Origin: a virus
Length of the DNA: 25,391 bases
Virus record (IMG/VR): IMGVR_UViG_3300036045_000059
Location: 1 to 25,391 of that record
Strand: one strand, 5' to 3'
The position numbers and the translations under genes were made by a program. The stretch's first letter is position 1. Every line of letters begins with the position of its first letter. Below the pieces are notes generated by a model, which was given only the letters and a program-made list of their open reading frames with translations, was not told where the DNA came from and did no database searches. This document shows, piece by piece, positions 6,655-14,497 of this stretch.

Positions 6655-7971
6655 TTACCCCGCAGCTACGCCAACGAATGGACTCAGCGTGTTGGAGCCG
6701 TCCGCGAGCGTGAGCTTGTTGCTCATCCACGGCATACCGGCTACACGGGAAACTACTCGCCACGCGGTTTGATTTTTGTTGAAGATGAAGTGTGGCGAGA
6801 ATGCCACTTCGATTTGTTTGCGATCTCCAATGACATACTTGGAGAAGTCCGCCAGAATGATGTCTCCCGCCGTGTTGAGGGACGGAAGTTTCTCGGTGAC
6901 TTCTAGGGGCAAGCCGCCCAGAATGTATTGGGGCCGTTCGCGGGCGTTGTCTACAAAGAGCGTACTTCCTCCCGCGCCAGGAGCTTGCATTTGCAGTAGC
7001 TTTGCCAGCACCGTGGGATGGCAGGCCCAGCACGCGGCGCTGGTGTTCCAGTTAGGCAGCCAGCGTGCCAGGACGTTGGCGTAATCGCTCAGTGCGAAGG
7101 CGCTGGCAGCGCTGCGATCCACGGAGATGAATCCCGGCCAGTTCAGGATGCCTTGCGGCTGGCCAGCCCCGGTGCCACGGAGGAATGCGTAGTCGATGTA
7201 CCAGCTGATGCCTTTGGCGAACAGCTGGTGGAGGAAGTCTTCTAGGCCACCCCAGTCTTCACTCAAGGTGTTGCTGACCGGAACGTACCCGCACAGTTCG
7301 TAGTTGGTCAGTTCGGCTTGCTGGAATACCGGGCTGTCTGCTGTGATTTGGGCTGCTTCTTCGGTCCATGCCATCGTCATACCGCCCAAGGTGGCTGTGT
7401 GGCCTGCACTTGGAGCGGTGGCGCTGTCCAGCATGTTGATCTTGGTGGTTCGCCCGCCTTGTCGAATCTTGAAAGCGCGATCCCAAACCACACTCATTTC
7501 GGTGACAAGCTGCATCAGTGAGGCGTATTGCTCGTCGGGGACGAGGTAGCCACCCAGGCTGCCGGTTTGCGTCACCATCGTGGACTTGGTGTCCCATTCC
7601 ACAAACTTGCTGCCCATTTCCTCCAGGGCCTTCTGGTCGCCCAGCCGGACGGCGAGCAGGAATGCGCCCAAGGTCTTCTTGGGGTCGCCTCCGCTGTTGT
7701 TGTCGCCAAAGATGGCGGGCAGTTGGTTCTTGCGGCTCTTGGTCTGCGCGTCAGCGAATTGCTTCAATGCCTGGTCGATGCTGGTGGCGAGTGCTTGGTT
7801 CAGGCTGCCGAGCATCCCTTCCATCGCCTTGGCCAGCAGCGGAGCGAAGGGGTCAGCTTGGAGCGCTTCGGCGATGCCCTGCTGAATCAAGGCATTTGCG
7901 ACCGGCTCATCTACGTCGATGCGAGCGCCGGCTTTGTTGCCGAAGTAGTCTTTCTTGAGCTGTACGAACAT
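6655..7971 (-). CDS. Major capsid protein, HK97 fold
   Basis: The product is 438 aa from the ATG at 7971 (MFVQLKKDYFGNKAGARIDV), which has a GAGG site about 11 bases upstream. The frame stays open further upstream but that part is not protein-like. Residues about 20-90 are helical and resemble the scaffolding delta domain that the prohead protease removes. From about 97 on the sequence is typical of HK97-family capsids: KTLGAFLLAVRLGD, then TQTGSLGGYLVPDEQYA, RTTKINMLDS, MAWTEEAAQI, FLRGTGAGQPQGIL and a C-terminal IIGD-like segment (KYVIGDRKQIEVAFSPH). It lies directly after portal and prohead protease, the canonical order. The 112-base spacer before it (7972-8083) holds a small GTGA-loop hairpin at 8053-8066 and no clear promoter. 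Confidence 0.95.
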   Translation of the reverse strand: MFVQLKKDYFGNKAGARIDVDEPVANALIQQGIAEALQADPFAPLLAKAMEGMLGSLNQALATSIDQALKQFADAQTKSRKNQLPAIFGDNNSGGDPKKTLGAFLLAVRLGDQKALEEMGSKFVEWDTKSTMVTQTGSLGGYLVPDEQYASLMQLVTEMSVVWDRAFKIRQGGRTTKINMLDSATAPSAGHTATLGGMTMAWTEEAAQITADSPVFQQAELTNYELCGYVPVSNTLSEDWGGLEDFLHQLFAKGISWYIDYAFLRGTGAGQPQGILNWPGFISVDRSAASAFALSDYANVLARWLPNWNTSAACWACHPTVLAKLLQMQAPGAGGSTLFVDNARERPQYILGGLPLEVTEKLPSLNTAGDIILADFSKYVIGDRKQIEVAFSPHFIFNKNQTAWRVVSRVAGMPWMSNKLTLADGSNTLSPFVGVAAG

Positions 7972-8083
7972 AGCTAGTTGAACCTCGGTGTTGTGATTCT
8001 TTGGGTCGAGGTCCGCTTCAGAGCGTTGGCTTGGGCTGCTTGGTGTCAGCCTCAGGCGTGAGCCTGGTCGGTTTCGCTGGGAA

Positions 8084-8929
8084 TCATACGCGGCCTTGGA
8101 TTCGGTCAAGGGCGTCCTGCACAGCTTTTTGGGTGAGTATCTTGATGTCAATGCTTTCAAAGCGACGTTGCAACGCCTTCTCAATCTCTTCGATTGGTGT
8201 AAATGGGAACTCGGCTGGCGCGGTGACGGAGAGGTCGATTCCGAATTCGGCTTCGATCAGCTTTATGGCTGGCGCGGGTAGTGTGTCGGCTGCCTTGCTG
8301 ACTTGCTCCACCACGGAGGATTGATTCATCGGCAGGAAGCAGCAGGCGTATTCCAAGAGCAGCCATTCGTCGATGATAATGCCTGCGCTTGCCCACTCTG
8401 GCGAGGATTTGATTTCCTCTGGGGTTGGAGCGTGGGCCTTGATAGGAAGGAACCCGATAGATTTGCCCCTCATAAGGTCAGCACGGATGAGAGAGAATGC
8501 GTAGTCTGGCAACCACTCTTCGCCCGGGTAGTCGTCAGGCTTGCGTGGGTATTGCGTCTTGGCTTTGATGCCGATCATTTCTCCGTCTTTTCTCTTGGCT
8601 CGCCAAACGCTCTTTCCAACCGGCGGGCGGTGGTAGCTGTGCTGAAGTGTGACCAGCGGGTTTTTGGCGAAATGGGTGTCGTCCATTCCGGCGGCAATGA
8701 CCACATCGCCCACGCGGTCTACGTCTTGAGTGGAAATCCAAGAAACATCTGTGCGGTCGCCTTGCAGGACTTCGGATGGGCCAAGCGTGACTACGGCTTT
8801 GCGGTATTGTAACGCAGCGTCTTTGGAGTGCTGTTTCAGCAGACTCTCAAGTTTTTGAGCTGCCTGGCTGGGCATGGGAAAGCCAAGCGGCCCTTCAGTT
8901 TCGCCGTAGAGAGGCAGGAATTTTTTCAT
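8084..8929 (-). CDS. Prohead (maturation) protease, HK97 type
   Basis: The 281-aa protein belongs to the herpesvirus/HK97 prohead protease fold. Signature stretches are WISTQDVDRVGDVVIAAGMD (about 64-83), the His motif LVTLQHSYHRPPVG (His97, and a second His at 100) and the Ser motif MRGKSIGFLP (Ser157). The enzyme cleaves the capsid delta domain and itself during maturation inside the prohead. The C-terminal about 60 residues are helical with charged residues (EEIEKALQRRFESIDIKI), probably a capsid-interaction tail removed by self-cleavage. The start has a good AAGGAG site. It lies between portal and capsid genes as expected. Confidence 0.92.
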   Translation of the reverse strand: MKKFLPLYGETEGPLGFPMPSQAAQKLESLLKQHSKDAALQYRKAVVTLGPSEVLQGDRTDVSWISTQDVDRVGDVVIAAGMDDTHFAKNPLVTLQHSYHRPPVGKSVWRAKRKDGEMIGIKAKTQYPRKPDDYPGEEWLPDYAFSLIRADLMRGKSIGFLPIKAHAPTPEEIKSSPEWASAGIIIDEWLLLEYACCFLPMNQSSVVEQVSKAADTLPAPAIKLIEAEFGIDLSVTAPAEFPFTPIEEIEKALQRRFESIDIKILTQKAVQDALDRIQGRV

Positions 8930-8938
8930 AGTGGCTCC

Positions 8939-10306
8939 TTATTGTGCGTCTGGAATGTCCACGTTGTCGGTTTGAATGATTTGCACATTGGCGCGAGGCT
9001 GGTCGGCAGGAATCCAGTGGCCTGGAAGCCACGGCACGTAACCCCATTCGACTGGCGATTCACCTCTTCTGGCTCGTCGCTCGTTGATGGTGGTCACGCC
9101 AAACTTCAGGTCTTGCTCGTCCATTTTGAGCTGCATTTCCAGGTTTTCCGGCACAGGGTCCGGACTGGCAAAGAAGAGCCGCTTGGAAGTGTCGTATAGG
9201 GGTATCAGGGTGGCATTCAGGGTGTGATCTCTTCGCTGGAGGCAGGGGCGGATTTTCTTTCTCATGTGTACCGCTTCGCTGGCGTGTACGTTCGCCAGGT
9301 TCTGGTCGGGCGACAGTAGACTCATTGGTACGCCAAAGGCGTTGGCGATGTCGCGGATGGTGGCACCGTGTTCGGCGAGCGCCGCCATGTCCCCCATGCT
9401 GTGCTGGAGGACTTGGGTCTTCATTCCGTATTGAGCGACGACATACTTTCCATTTCCGCCTCGGGTGAATTTCTGCCGCAGTTGTTCTTCGAGTCGCTCG
9501 CGTTCCTCTTCTCCGATAAACTCTTCTGGGCTCATAATTGCGCTTGGAAGTCCAGCGTTATCCCAGGTGCTCCGCTTGAATGCGAGATACTCGCTTTGGT
9601 TGGCGGACGTTTCAAAGCACGCTTGGAGTGGAGCGAGGCCTGCTGTGTAGGGGTCTTTTGGGTCCGGGTAGCGAAAATGGATGATTCGCTCTGGAGGGAA
9701 TCGTTGCGGTCTGCCTTGCACTGCATACTCGTAGTAATCGACTACGTTCATGCTGTTTGCAAGCCGAACAGGTTTGACGAGATGTGCTGCCAGCGGCCAG
9801 AATCCGCTTGGCACGTTAAATGGCCCTAGATCAATGAGCCAGATTGCGTAGCCGATGGCTTCTTGGTAGAGCGTTGTGAGTTCCCACAGGTCAAAGCTGG
9901 AGTGGATTGGGTTTGGTTTGTTGAGCGATTCTAGTGCTGGATGCTCGATTACTTCTTCGATTTGCGCGGACTTGGTGAGCCGTGGGTGGAGAAACGGGTT
10001 AGCGCGGATATTTTTTATGGCAAGGGGGTCGATTGCTTTGGTTGGACACTTGGGCTTTGCTTGGTGCTCGTCAGTTGCGACGTACAGTTTGGGCGGGAGC
10101 GAGGCGCAGACTGCGGAGTTGATGGCAATACAGGTGTACACTGTGTTTTTGAGTGCATCGAGCAGCTCAGTGTTGTTTGGCTTCCGGTGTTTGCGATAGG
10201 CGTCAATATGGTCCGTGCCGTTGGAGTATCCGCCAGCGTTTTGGAATTCTTTCCCAATGATCCATCGCGCCATGCGTTGCAAGGCGGTGGCTAGCTGTTT
10301 TCGCAT
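8939..10306 (-). CDS. Portal protein, HK97 family
   Basis: The product is 455 aa from the ATG at 10306, two bases after the TerL stop; an in-frame GTG at 10327 would overlap TerL and is less likely. Family hallmarks are the N-terminal TVYTCIAINSAVCASLPPKLYV, the mid-region WELTTLYQEAIGYAIWLID, FRYPDPKDPYTAGLAPLQA, the Glu-rich helix EFIGEEERERLEEQLRQKF with GGNGKYVVAQYGM, and the C-terminal crown-side segment IANAFGVPMSLLSPDQNLANVHASE. Twelve copies form the DNA-entry vertex, dock the terminase and later the connector. It follows TerL and precedes the prohead protease, the canonical packaging-head order. Confidence 0.93.
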   Translation of the reverse strand: MRKQLATALQRMARWIIGKEFQNAGGYSNGTDHIDAYRKHRKPNNTELLDALKNTVYTCIAINSAVCASLPPKLYVATDEHQAKPKCPTKAIDPLAIKNIRANPFLHPRLTKSAQIEEVIEHPALESLNKPNPIHSSFDLWELTTLYQEAIGYAIWLIDLGPFNVPSGFWPLAAHLVKPVRLANSMNVVDYYEYAVQGRPQRFPPERIIHFRYPDPKDPYTAGLAPLQACFETSANQSEYLAFKRSTWDNAGLPSAIMSPEEFIGEEERERLEEQLRQKFTRGGNGKYVVAQYGMKTQVLQHSMGDMAALAEHGATIRDIANAFGVPMSLLSPDQNLANVHASEAVHMRKKIRPCLQRRDHTLNATLIPLYDTSKRLFFASPDPVPENLEMQLKMDEQDLKFGVTTINERRARRGESPVEWGYVPWLPGHWIPADQPRANVQIIQTDNVDIPDAQ

Positions 10307-10308
10307 GG

Positions 10309-11658
10309 TTAGTTCACTATGGTCCACAGGTTGGGGTCAGAAATTGCCGCTTTTTGCTTTTTCGCTGGCTTGGGCTTTTGCTCTCGAATCTTAGGGTTCG
10401 GTGGAACGCCTTTGGCGTTTCGGAAGCGTGCAATAAAGTGGCGATCTAGTTGGCTGACTAGGTATCGCAGCGCCCCCAAGGCGTGATTGTTCTCGTCGAT
10501 TGGCTTTTCGGGTTCTGGGTGGAACTCTCGCTTGTCGGGGTATCGATAAAGTTTGGCTTCTTCGGTGAGATTGGGGCATCCAGGAGCGTAAATCTTTAGC
10601 CTGCCGGTTTCCATTCGGGCCGTGACAGCGGCGATGCCAGCTTTGATGTCGTTGTTGCCCTTCCATATATTTATGTCCGCAGCCCGGAACTCGGCGATTT
10701 CCGTCGGCCCGGCTGGGTCTGCGATCCAGTTGCAGTTGAGCTTTTTCAGGGCTTCTCGGTGTTCGTGGAGGGTGGTGTTGCGCTCGTATCGCTCGGCGTG
10801 AATGTAGAGGATGTCCGTGCTGTGGTCGTGAACGCCCCAGACGGCAGCAAATGGATTGCGCCAGCCCCAGTCAATCCCACCCAACTTTCGGCCTTCTGGG
10901 TTTGGCCAACGCTCGATGAGGCATTCCTCGAATCGCGGATAAACCCGCCCCGATACAGCAGTGAATTCGTTGAGGTATTCTTGGGCAAACACACTAGGCC
11001 CCAAGGCGCGGAATTCGTCTTGGAGGAATAGCTGGTTCATTCGAGGGCACAATGATTTGGTGACTTGGTTGTTTCTGACCTCGGCGGCAGGGGAGCTTAT
11101 GCGCAGCCAATCGCCAGCACCGATCCATTCTCGATAGAAGAAGCCGCGTTGGCCGAACGGTGTGCTCAGCACCGCGATCTGTCCGTTGGAGATAGCCACC
11201 ATTGGCCGTACGGCGTTGTATAGATCATCCGGCACCCGGCTGGCCTCGTCGATTATCAGCAGGTCTACAGCCGAGTAGCCTCGGATGGTGTCCTCCCGTC
11301 CTGGCAGGGAAATGACGCGGCTCTTGTTTTCACCCTCGCAGTACAGAATGGAGTCGTGTGTGAATTTGACTGGTGCGTTGATGGCGTAATGTGCGTCCAG
11401 GAAGCGGCGGAAACTTTCAGCAGCTTGGCGCTGGGTTTTGCTGAGGATGATTGTGGTTGAGCCCGGGAAGAAGTTGAAGCGGTGGCACGCTTTGACTCCC
11501 AGCACTGTCGTTTTGCCGTTCTGGCGATGACAGTTGAGAAGGATGTGCTTTTTGGTTTCGCGCAGGACTTGCTTCTGCCATTCATCGGGTGGCTTGCGCA
11601 TGTCCACCATAATGGTCGTTGGGTCCAATGCGTAACGTAGCAAGCGTGCTGGTTCCAT
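10309..11658 (-). CDS. terL: Terminase large subunit
   Basis: The product is 449 aa from the ATG at 11658 (MEPARLLRYALDPTT), nine bases past the stop of the sigma-like gene. Longer in-frame versions overlap that gene. The ATPase domain has an atypical Walker A, CHRQNGKTT (43-51, Lys49), and a Walker B, DLLIIDEAS (Asp137, Glu138), followed by the coupling motif VLSTPFG (163-169). The RuvC/RNase H-like nuclease domain shows Asp263 in GGIDWGW, Asp314 in WIADPAG and Asp388 in DENNHALGALRYL. The protein pumps DNA into the prohead through the portal and cuts the concatemer. There is no strong ribosome-binding site, so it probably relies on coupling with the gene before it. Confidence 0.93.
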   Translation of the reverse strand: MEPARLLRYALDPTTIMVDMRKPPDEWQKQVLRETKKHILLNCHRQNGKTTVLGVKACHRFNFFPGSTTIILSKTQRQAAESFRRFLDAHYAINAPVKFTHDSILYCEGENKSRVISLPGREDTIRGYSAVDLLIIDEASRVPDDLYNAVRPMVAISNGQIAVLSTPFGQRGFFYREWIGAGDWLRISSPAAEVRNNQVTKSLCPRMNQLFLQDEFRALGPSVFAQEYLNEFTAVSGRVYPRFEECLIERWPNPEGRKLGGIDWGWRNPFAAVWGVHDHSTDILYIHAERYERNTTLHEHREALKKLNCNWIADPAGPTEIAEFRAADINIWKGNNDIKAGIAAVTARMETGRLKIYAPGCPNLTEEAKLYRYPDKREFHPEPEKPIDENNHALGALRYLVSQLDRHFIARFRNAKGVPPNPKIREQKPKPAKKQKAAISDPNLWTIVN

Positions 11659-11666
11659 ATGGAAAT

Positions 11667-12221
11667 CTACGCAGCCAGCCGCCTTGCAATCCTCCGGAGT
11701 GCGGTTTTGATTGATCCGGCCACGCATTGGTGTGATACGCCACGGCGGGCAGCGATCTGGCGGAAACTCTCTCCGTGGATGTAGTGGCAAACCAGGTCGT
11801 GCTGCTGTGTATGCGTGGCGTGTCGGATGAGGTTGGTAAAGTCGCTTGGGTTGCGTTGGTTGGTTTCCGGTGCTGCTATGAGTCGCTCCGACTCGGTTGT
11901 CATGTGTGTGATGGTTGGCACTTCATGCTGCCGCGCTTTGTAGCAGTGCCGGAACCCTTGGGGCTGGAGTTGGTAGAACAACGCTTTACAGGCGTTTCTT
12001 ACCGCAATGAAAGCGAGATGGCTGAAAGGGATGCCTCGGTCTGGTTGGTAGTTTCTCGCAGCGCGGATTAGGGCCATGCCGGCTTCTGATTGGAATTCGT
12101 CGGCCCATTGGTGGTCTCGTAATCGCCGGATGAACCTTTGGGCTATGGTTAAAGCCAAGGCGTAATGAGTCCTTGCCAATTCACGCTGCTGGTCGGTGAG
12201 CGGCGTTGGATTGAAACGCAT
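11667..12221 (-). CDS. Sigma-70-like protein (region 2 and region 4 HTH) in the small-terminase slot
   Basis: The 184-aa protein looks like a short sigma factor. An N-terminal region-2-like segment (about 18-80) includes WADEFQSEAGMALIRAARNY and PDRGIPFSHLAFIAVRNACK. A C-terminal region-4-like helix-turn-helix (about 145-182) reads SFRQIAARRGVSHQCVAGS. Sigma factors recruit RNA polymerase to promoters, so this could switch on the late genes that start here. It stands immediately upstream of TerL, where a small terminase (also a HTH protein) is expected and none is otherwise visible, so a packaging role is an alternative. The ATG overlaps the HNH gene by 41 bases and has an AAGG site 9 bases upstream. 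Confidence 0.75.
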   Translation of the reverse strand: MRFNPTPLTDQQRELARTHYALALTIAQRFIRRLRDHQWADEFQSEAGMALIRAARNYQPDRGIPFSHLAFIAVRNACKALFYQLQPQGFRHCYKARQHEVPTITHMTTESERLIAAPETNQRNPSDFTNLIRHATHTQQHDLVCHYIHGESFRQIAARRGVSHQCVAGSIKTALRRIARRLAA

Positions 12222-12666
12222 GGTGTTTGCCTTTCTTCATGTAAACTTTCGCTCCTATTTTCAGCCGCATGAGCAGGTCGTTTTTGGCAACAGGATGGAA
12301 GAACTTGAGTGTGCAAAGTAGGCGTCGGAACTCTTCGTCATTCATCAGTCCTTTTGCTTTGTTGCAACCGGCGCAGGTGATGACCAAATTGGAAAGCTGG
12401 TGACTGCCGTTGCGCGAGACGGGGGTGACGTGATCCAGACTGAGAGTGGCAATCGTGAGCGGTGCGAGGCAGTAGTAGCATCCTGCTGTAAAGCCTGGGA
12501 CTTGGCCTAGTGCTCGGTGGCATCTCTCGCGCAGCATGGTTAGGGTTAGAGGGAATGGTTTGTTTCCGGCGCGTTTTCGTTGTGTGAAATAGATACCCTT
12601 GGTCCTTTTGATGAACATGGTGTTTTGGGTTTTGTTCTCAAACCAGACAATACGTTTTTTTGCCAT
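12181..12666 (-). CDS. HNH endonuclease
   Basis: The product is 161 aa from the ATG at 12666 (MAKKRIVWFENK), preceded by a strong AAGGAG; an in-frame ATG at 12720 would add residues encoded by the GGCCCCCTT repeats. The HNH fold is clear: zinc-ribbon cysteines Cys63/Cys66 (CYYC) and Cys98/Cys101 (CAGC) surround the catalytic SLDHVTPVSRNG (Asp78, His79) and SNLVITCAGCNKAKG (Asn93, Asn102). HNH proteins beside TerL are known packaging partners, as in HK97 where the HNH protein is needed for cos cleavage; a homing nuclease is the alternative. The basic C-terminus overlaps the sigma-like gene by 41 bases. Confidence 0.88.
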   Translation of the reverse strand: MAKKRIVWFENKTQNTMFIKRTKGIYFTQRKRAGNKPFPLTLTMLRERCHRALGQVPGFTAGCYYCLAPLTIATLSLDHVTPVSRNGSHQLSNLVITCAGCNKAKGLMNDEEFRRLLCTLKFFHPVAKNDLLMRLKIGAKVYMKKGKHHAFQSNAAHRPAA

Positions 12667-12683
12667 GTCAGCCCGTCTCCTTT

Positions 12684-12986
12684 TGGCCCCCTTGGCCCCC
12701 TTGGTGCTTTTGGGGAGCATGTCTCGCTAAAGTGGTAGGCGTCATTGGAGTTACGTTTACCGCTGAAGCGGGCCAACGCATGGAGAGATTGGCCCCCTTC
12801 GCTTGGCCCTCTTCGGTGTATGGCCCTCTTCGGCGGGTCGGTTGAAGGGTGCCAAAGTGGCGAAGGGGGCCAGACGAAGGGGGCCAAATTGTGTTGCACT
12901 TGGCCCCCTACGCAGCGTCGCTGCAAGATGTATCGTTGCTTGGACTTGTGGGGCTGTTGGTTGTTGTGTTTGCCGAAGGGTGCCAA
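12684..12986. repeat. Cluster of about ten GGCCCCCTTCG-type repeats in both orientations
   Basis: Forward copies of TTGGCCCCCTT(CG), or the GGCCCTCTTCG variant, start at 12684, 12693, 12789, 12803, 12821 and 12900. Reverse copies (CGAAGGGGGCCA or CGAAGGGTGCCA) occur near 12844, 12861, 12875 and 12973. The pair at 12685-12702 is a tandem 9-bp direct repeat, and 12791-12801 with 12861-12871 is a perfect 11-bp inverted repeat. The cluster fills the spacer between the RecA-like ATPase gene and the HNH gene and runs into the ends of both reading frames. Iteron-like spacing beside a replication-type ATPase suggests an origin or a protein-binding array; RNA hairpin regulation is another option. Confidence 0.7.
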
Positions 12987-14023
12987 GTGGGCCAAGGTAG
13001 TTCGGCGTCTGGTGGGCTGGGTAGCTTCCAGACCCAGTGGCCGTTGAACCCATCTTTGACTGTCTTGATGCCCAGTTTTGCCTTTGCGCGCTTCAGTGTG
13101 CGTTCGCTAATGCCTGATTGTTTGGCTTGGAGTTTGACCGCTTCGGCTGTTTTTGGGCCTTCGCTCAGGCAATCTTCTAGGAAGCTGATTGCTTCTTGGA
13201 CAGCTCCCTGGTACTCCTCGGGTGCTTGTGGGGTAATGATTTCGTCCGCCGTGAGTTTGGAAGTTCCGCTCCAAAGTACGCGGGAGTAGCCGTTAGGTGT
13301 TCCTGTGAGGGTGAAGGTGAGTGCGGGCGGTTTGATGGCGACGTTGCTTTTGGAGCACGCTAAAATCCCTTGCTCCGACTGCTCAGGGTCTTGTGCAACC
13401 AAGAGCCCTACGCGAGCAGCCCCGATGATGCCGATGCTTCCGCCGCCTCGGTATATGGCTTTGGCACCACCCGCTTTGTTGAGATGCCTGAGGAGAATCA
13501 TGGCGCATTGTGTGTGCTCCGCCATGGATTTGAATCGGTGCAAGGCCTTGCGTACTTCCTGGTCCTTGACGGCATCAAGTCCTTCGAGGTAGGCCATGAA
13601 TGGGTCGATGATGAGCAGCTTGGCTTGGAGTTTCTTGACAATGGAGAAGATTGGCATCAGGTCTTGAGGGAGGGCGATCGGTCTGCGGCTGTTGGCGGTG
13701 CGCATTTCGTCTATGATGATGACTTTTGACAGGTCGGCTTGTGCGGCGTCGAGGCGAGGCCGGATTGTGTCGTGCTTGTCGTCTTCTGCTGAGAGGATGA
13801 TGCTGGTGCCGATTGGTCCTTGGTAGCCATCCGGCATAACGCCGTGGGTGGAAAGGCGTGCAGCCAGGTCGATGAGGATTTGGCTCTTTCCTAACCCTGG
13901 GTCGCCATCCATGACGGTGATTTTTCCAAGCGGAATCCATGGTTTCCAAAGCCAATTGACTTCCCGTGCATCTACGCTGCTCATGCGTATTGCGCGTGCT
14001 TTGGGCTTGGTGTTTTTAGTCAT
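12908..14023 (-). CDS. RecA-fold AAA ATPase (AAA_25/RepA-like replicative ATPase)
   Basis: The 371-aa protein has a Walker A, GDPGLGKSQ (40-48, Lys46), preceded by PLGKITVMD, then TSIILSAEDD (73-82) and a Walker B, AKLLIIDPFMAYL (Asp140). These are hallmarks of hexameric RepA/KaiC-like helicase-type ATPases found in phages and integrative elements. The conserved ILLRHLNKAGG and YRGGGSIGIIGAAR resemble sensor and arginine-containing motifs. The C-terminal third has a winged-helix-like stretch (TAEAVKLQAKQSGISERTL) and ends in a Ser/Thr/Pro-rich tail. It probably loads or drives replication of phage DNA. No primase or DnaB is visible nearby. Its ATG lies 3 bases after the DUF1580 gene, so the two form one unit, and the stop lies in the repeat cluster. 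Confidence 0.88.
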   Translation of the reverse strand: MTKNTKPKARAIRMSSVDAREVNWLWKPWIPLGKITVMDGDPGLGKSQILIDLAARLSTHGVMPDGYQGPIGTSIILSAEDDKHDTIRPRLDAAQADLSKVIIIDEMRTANSRRPIALPQDLMPIFSIVKKLQAKLLIIDPFMAYLEGLDAVKDQEVRKALHRFKSMAEHTQCAMILLRHLNKAGGAKAIYRGGGSIGIIGAARVGLLVAQDPEQSEQGILACSKSNVAIKPPALTFTLTGTPNGYSRVLWSGTSKLTADEIITPQAPEEYQGAVQEAISFLEDCLSEGPKTAEAVKLQAKQSGISERTLKRAKAKLGIKTVKDGFNGHWVWKLPSPPDAELPWPTWHPSANTTTNSPTSPSNDTSCSDAA

Positions 14024-14026
14024 GGC

Positions 14027-14365
14027 TTAGATGCCCGCCTGGTTGAGGATTTGTGCTGCTGCATCTCTGGCAATCCCTGCGCCTTGCTCTCGGTTGATTT
14101 CTTTGATGAACTGATCGAGCCATCGTCTTGTGGTGCATAGCAGCACCCCAACATAGATGGTTCGCAGCTTGATGCCGCGAAAACCCTTCTTGCTCCATCT
14201 GCGCAAGGCGTTGACGTGAATGTGTCCGCTTTTCCCTCGGCCGGGAAGGAATTTGGCAGCCTCTACGAGGGTGATGGGCCGATCGTAGGGTTCTTGGCAG
14301 TGGGTTTGTTGGGCTGGAGCGGTGAGGTTGTCGGGATTGAAAATCGTGAGTTCCGGCTGGTCCAT
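14027..14365 (-). CDS. DUF1580-type winged-helix protein, candidate excisionase
   Basis: The product is 112 aa from the ATG at 14365 with a GAGGAG site 6 bases upstream. The core (about 32-90) reads ITLVEAAKFLPGRGKSGHIH, VNALRRWSKKGFRGIKL and YVGVLLCTTRRWLDQFI, matching my memory of DUF1580, a family I know almost only from Planctomycetes. The pattern, with a MerR/excisionase-like HTH and a second strand-helix, suggests DNA binding. It lies right after the integrase gene and directly before the RecA-like ATPase. A role as recombination directionality factor or as regulator of the module is inferred. The frame could begin further upstream at 14446, but that lacks a ribosome-binding site. Confidence 0.82.
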   Translation of the reverse strand: MDQPELTIFNPDNLTAPAQQTHCQEPYDRPITLVEAAKFLPGRGKSGHIHVNALRRWSKKGFRGIKLRTIYVGVLLCTTRRWLDQFIKEINREQGAGIARDAAAQILNQAGI

Positions 14366-14417
14366 GAGTTGCTCCTCTGTTTGCGCTAAGAAGTATAGGC
14401 GGGAAAGCCTACTGTGG

Positions 14418-14446
14418 AGCATAGTGTTAAGTTGTACAGTAAGCAA
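14418..14446 (-). promoter_or_regulatory. Candidate sigma-70-type promoter for the DUF1580-ATPase unit
   Basis: On the minus strand a TTGCTT (14441-14446) and a TATGCT (14418-14423) are separated by 17 bases. They stand about 50 bases before the DUF1580 start in the only real gap between integrase and this gene (14366-14497). A second -10-like TATACT lies at 14392-14397 without a good -35. The hexamers are only partial matches, so this is a position-supported guess. Confidence 0.35.
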
Positions 14447-14497
14447 CTAGAAAGCGCTATTTTTGTGACAGATTGACCTAAAAATGGTGCTTTGTGG

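Noticed and set aside
6539-7033. A 164-codon minus-strand frame
   Set aside because: It lies out of frame over the end of the capsid gene, with Arg/Ser/His-rich shadow composition.
7528-7977. A 149-codon open frame on the plus strand
   Set aside because: It is antisense to the well-supported major capsid gene and has no recognisable product or ribosome-binding site.
8053-8066. CAGGC-GTGA-GCCTG hairpin before the capsid gene as a terminator
   Set aside because: It is a 5-bp stem without a T-tract; I mention it only within the capsid entry.
12684-12986. CRISPR array
   Set aside because: Repeats are about 9-13 bp, irregularly spaced and in both orientations, without uniform spacers or cas genes.
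12546-12995. A 149-codon minus-strand frame rich in WPP/LAPF motifs
   Set aside because: It is a translation of the GGCCCCCTTCG repeat array running out of frame into the HNH gene.
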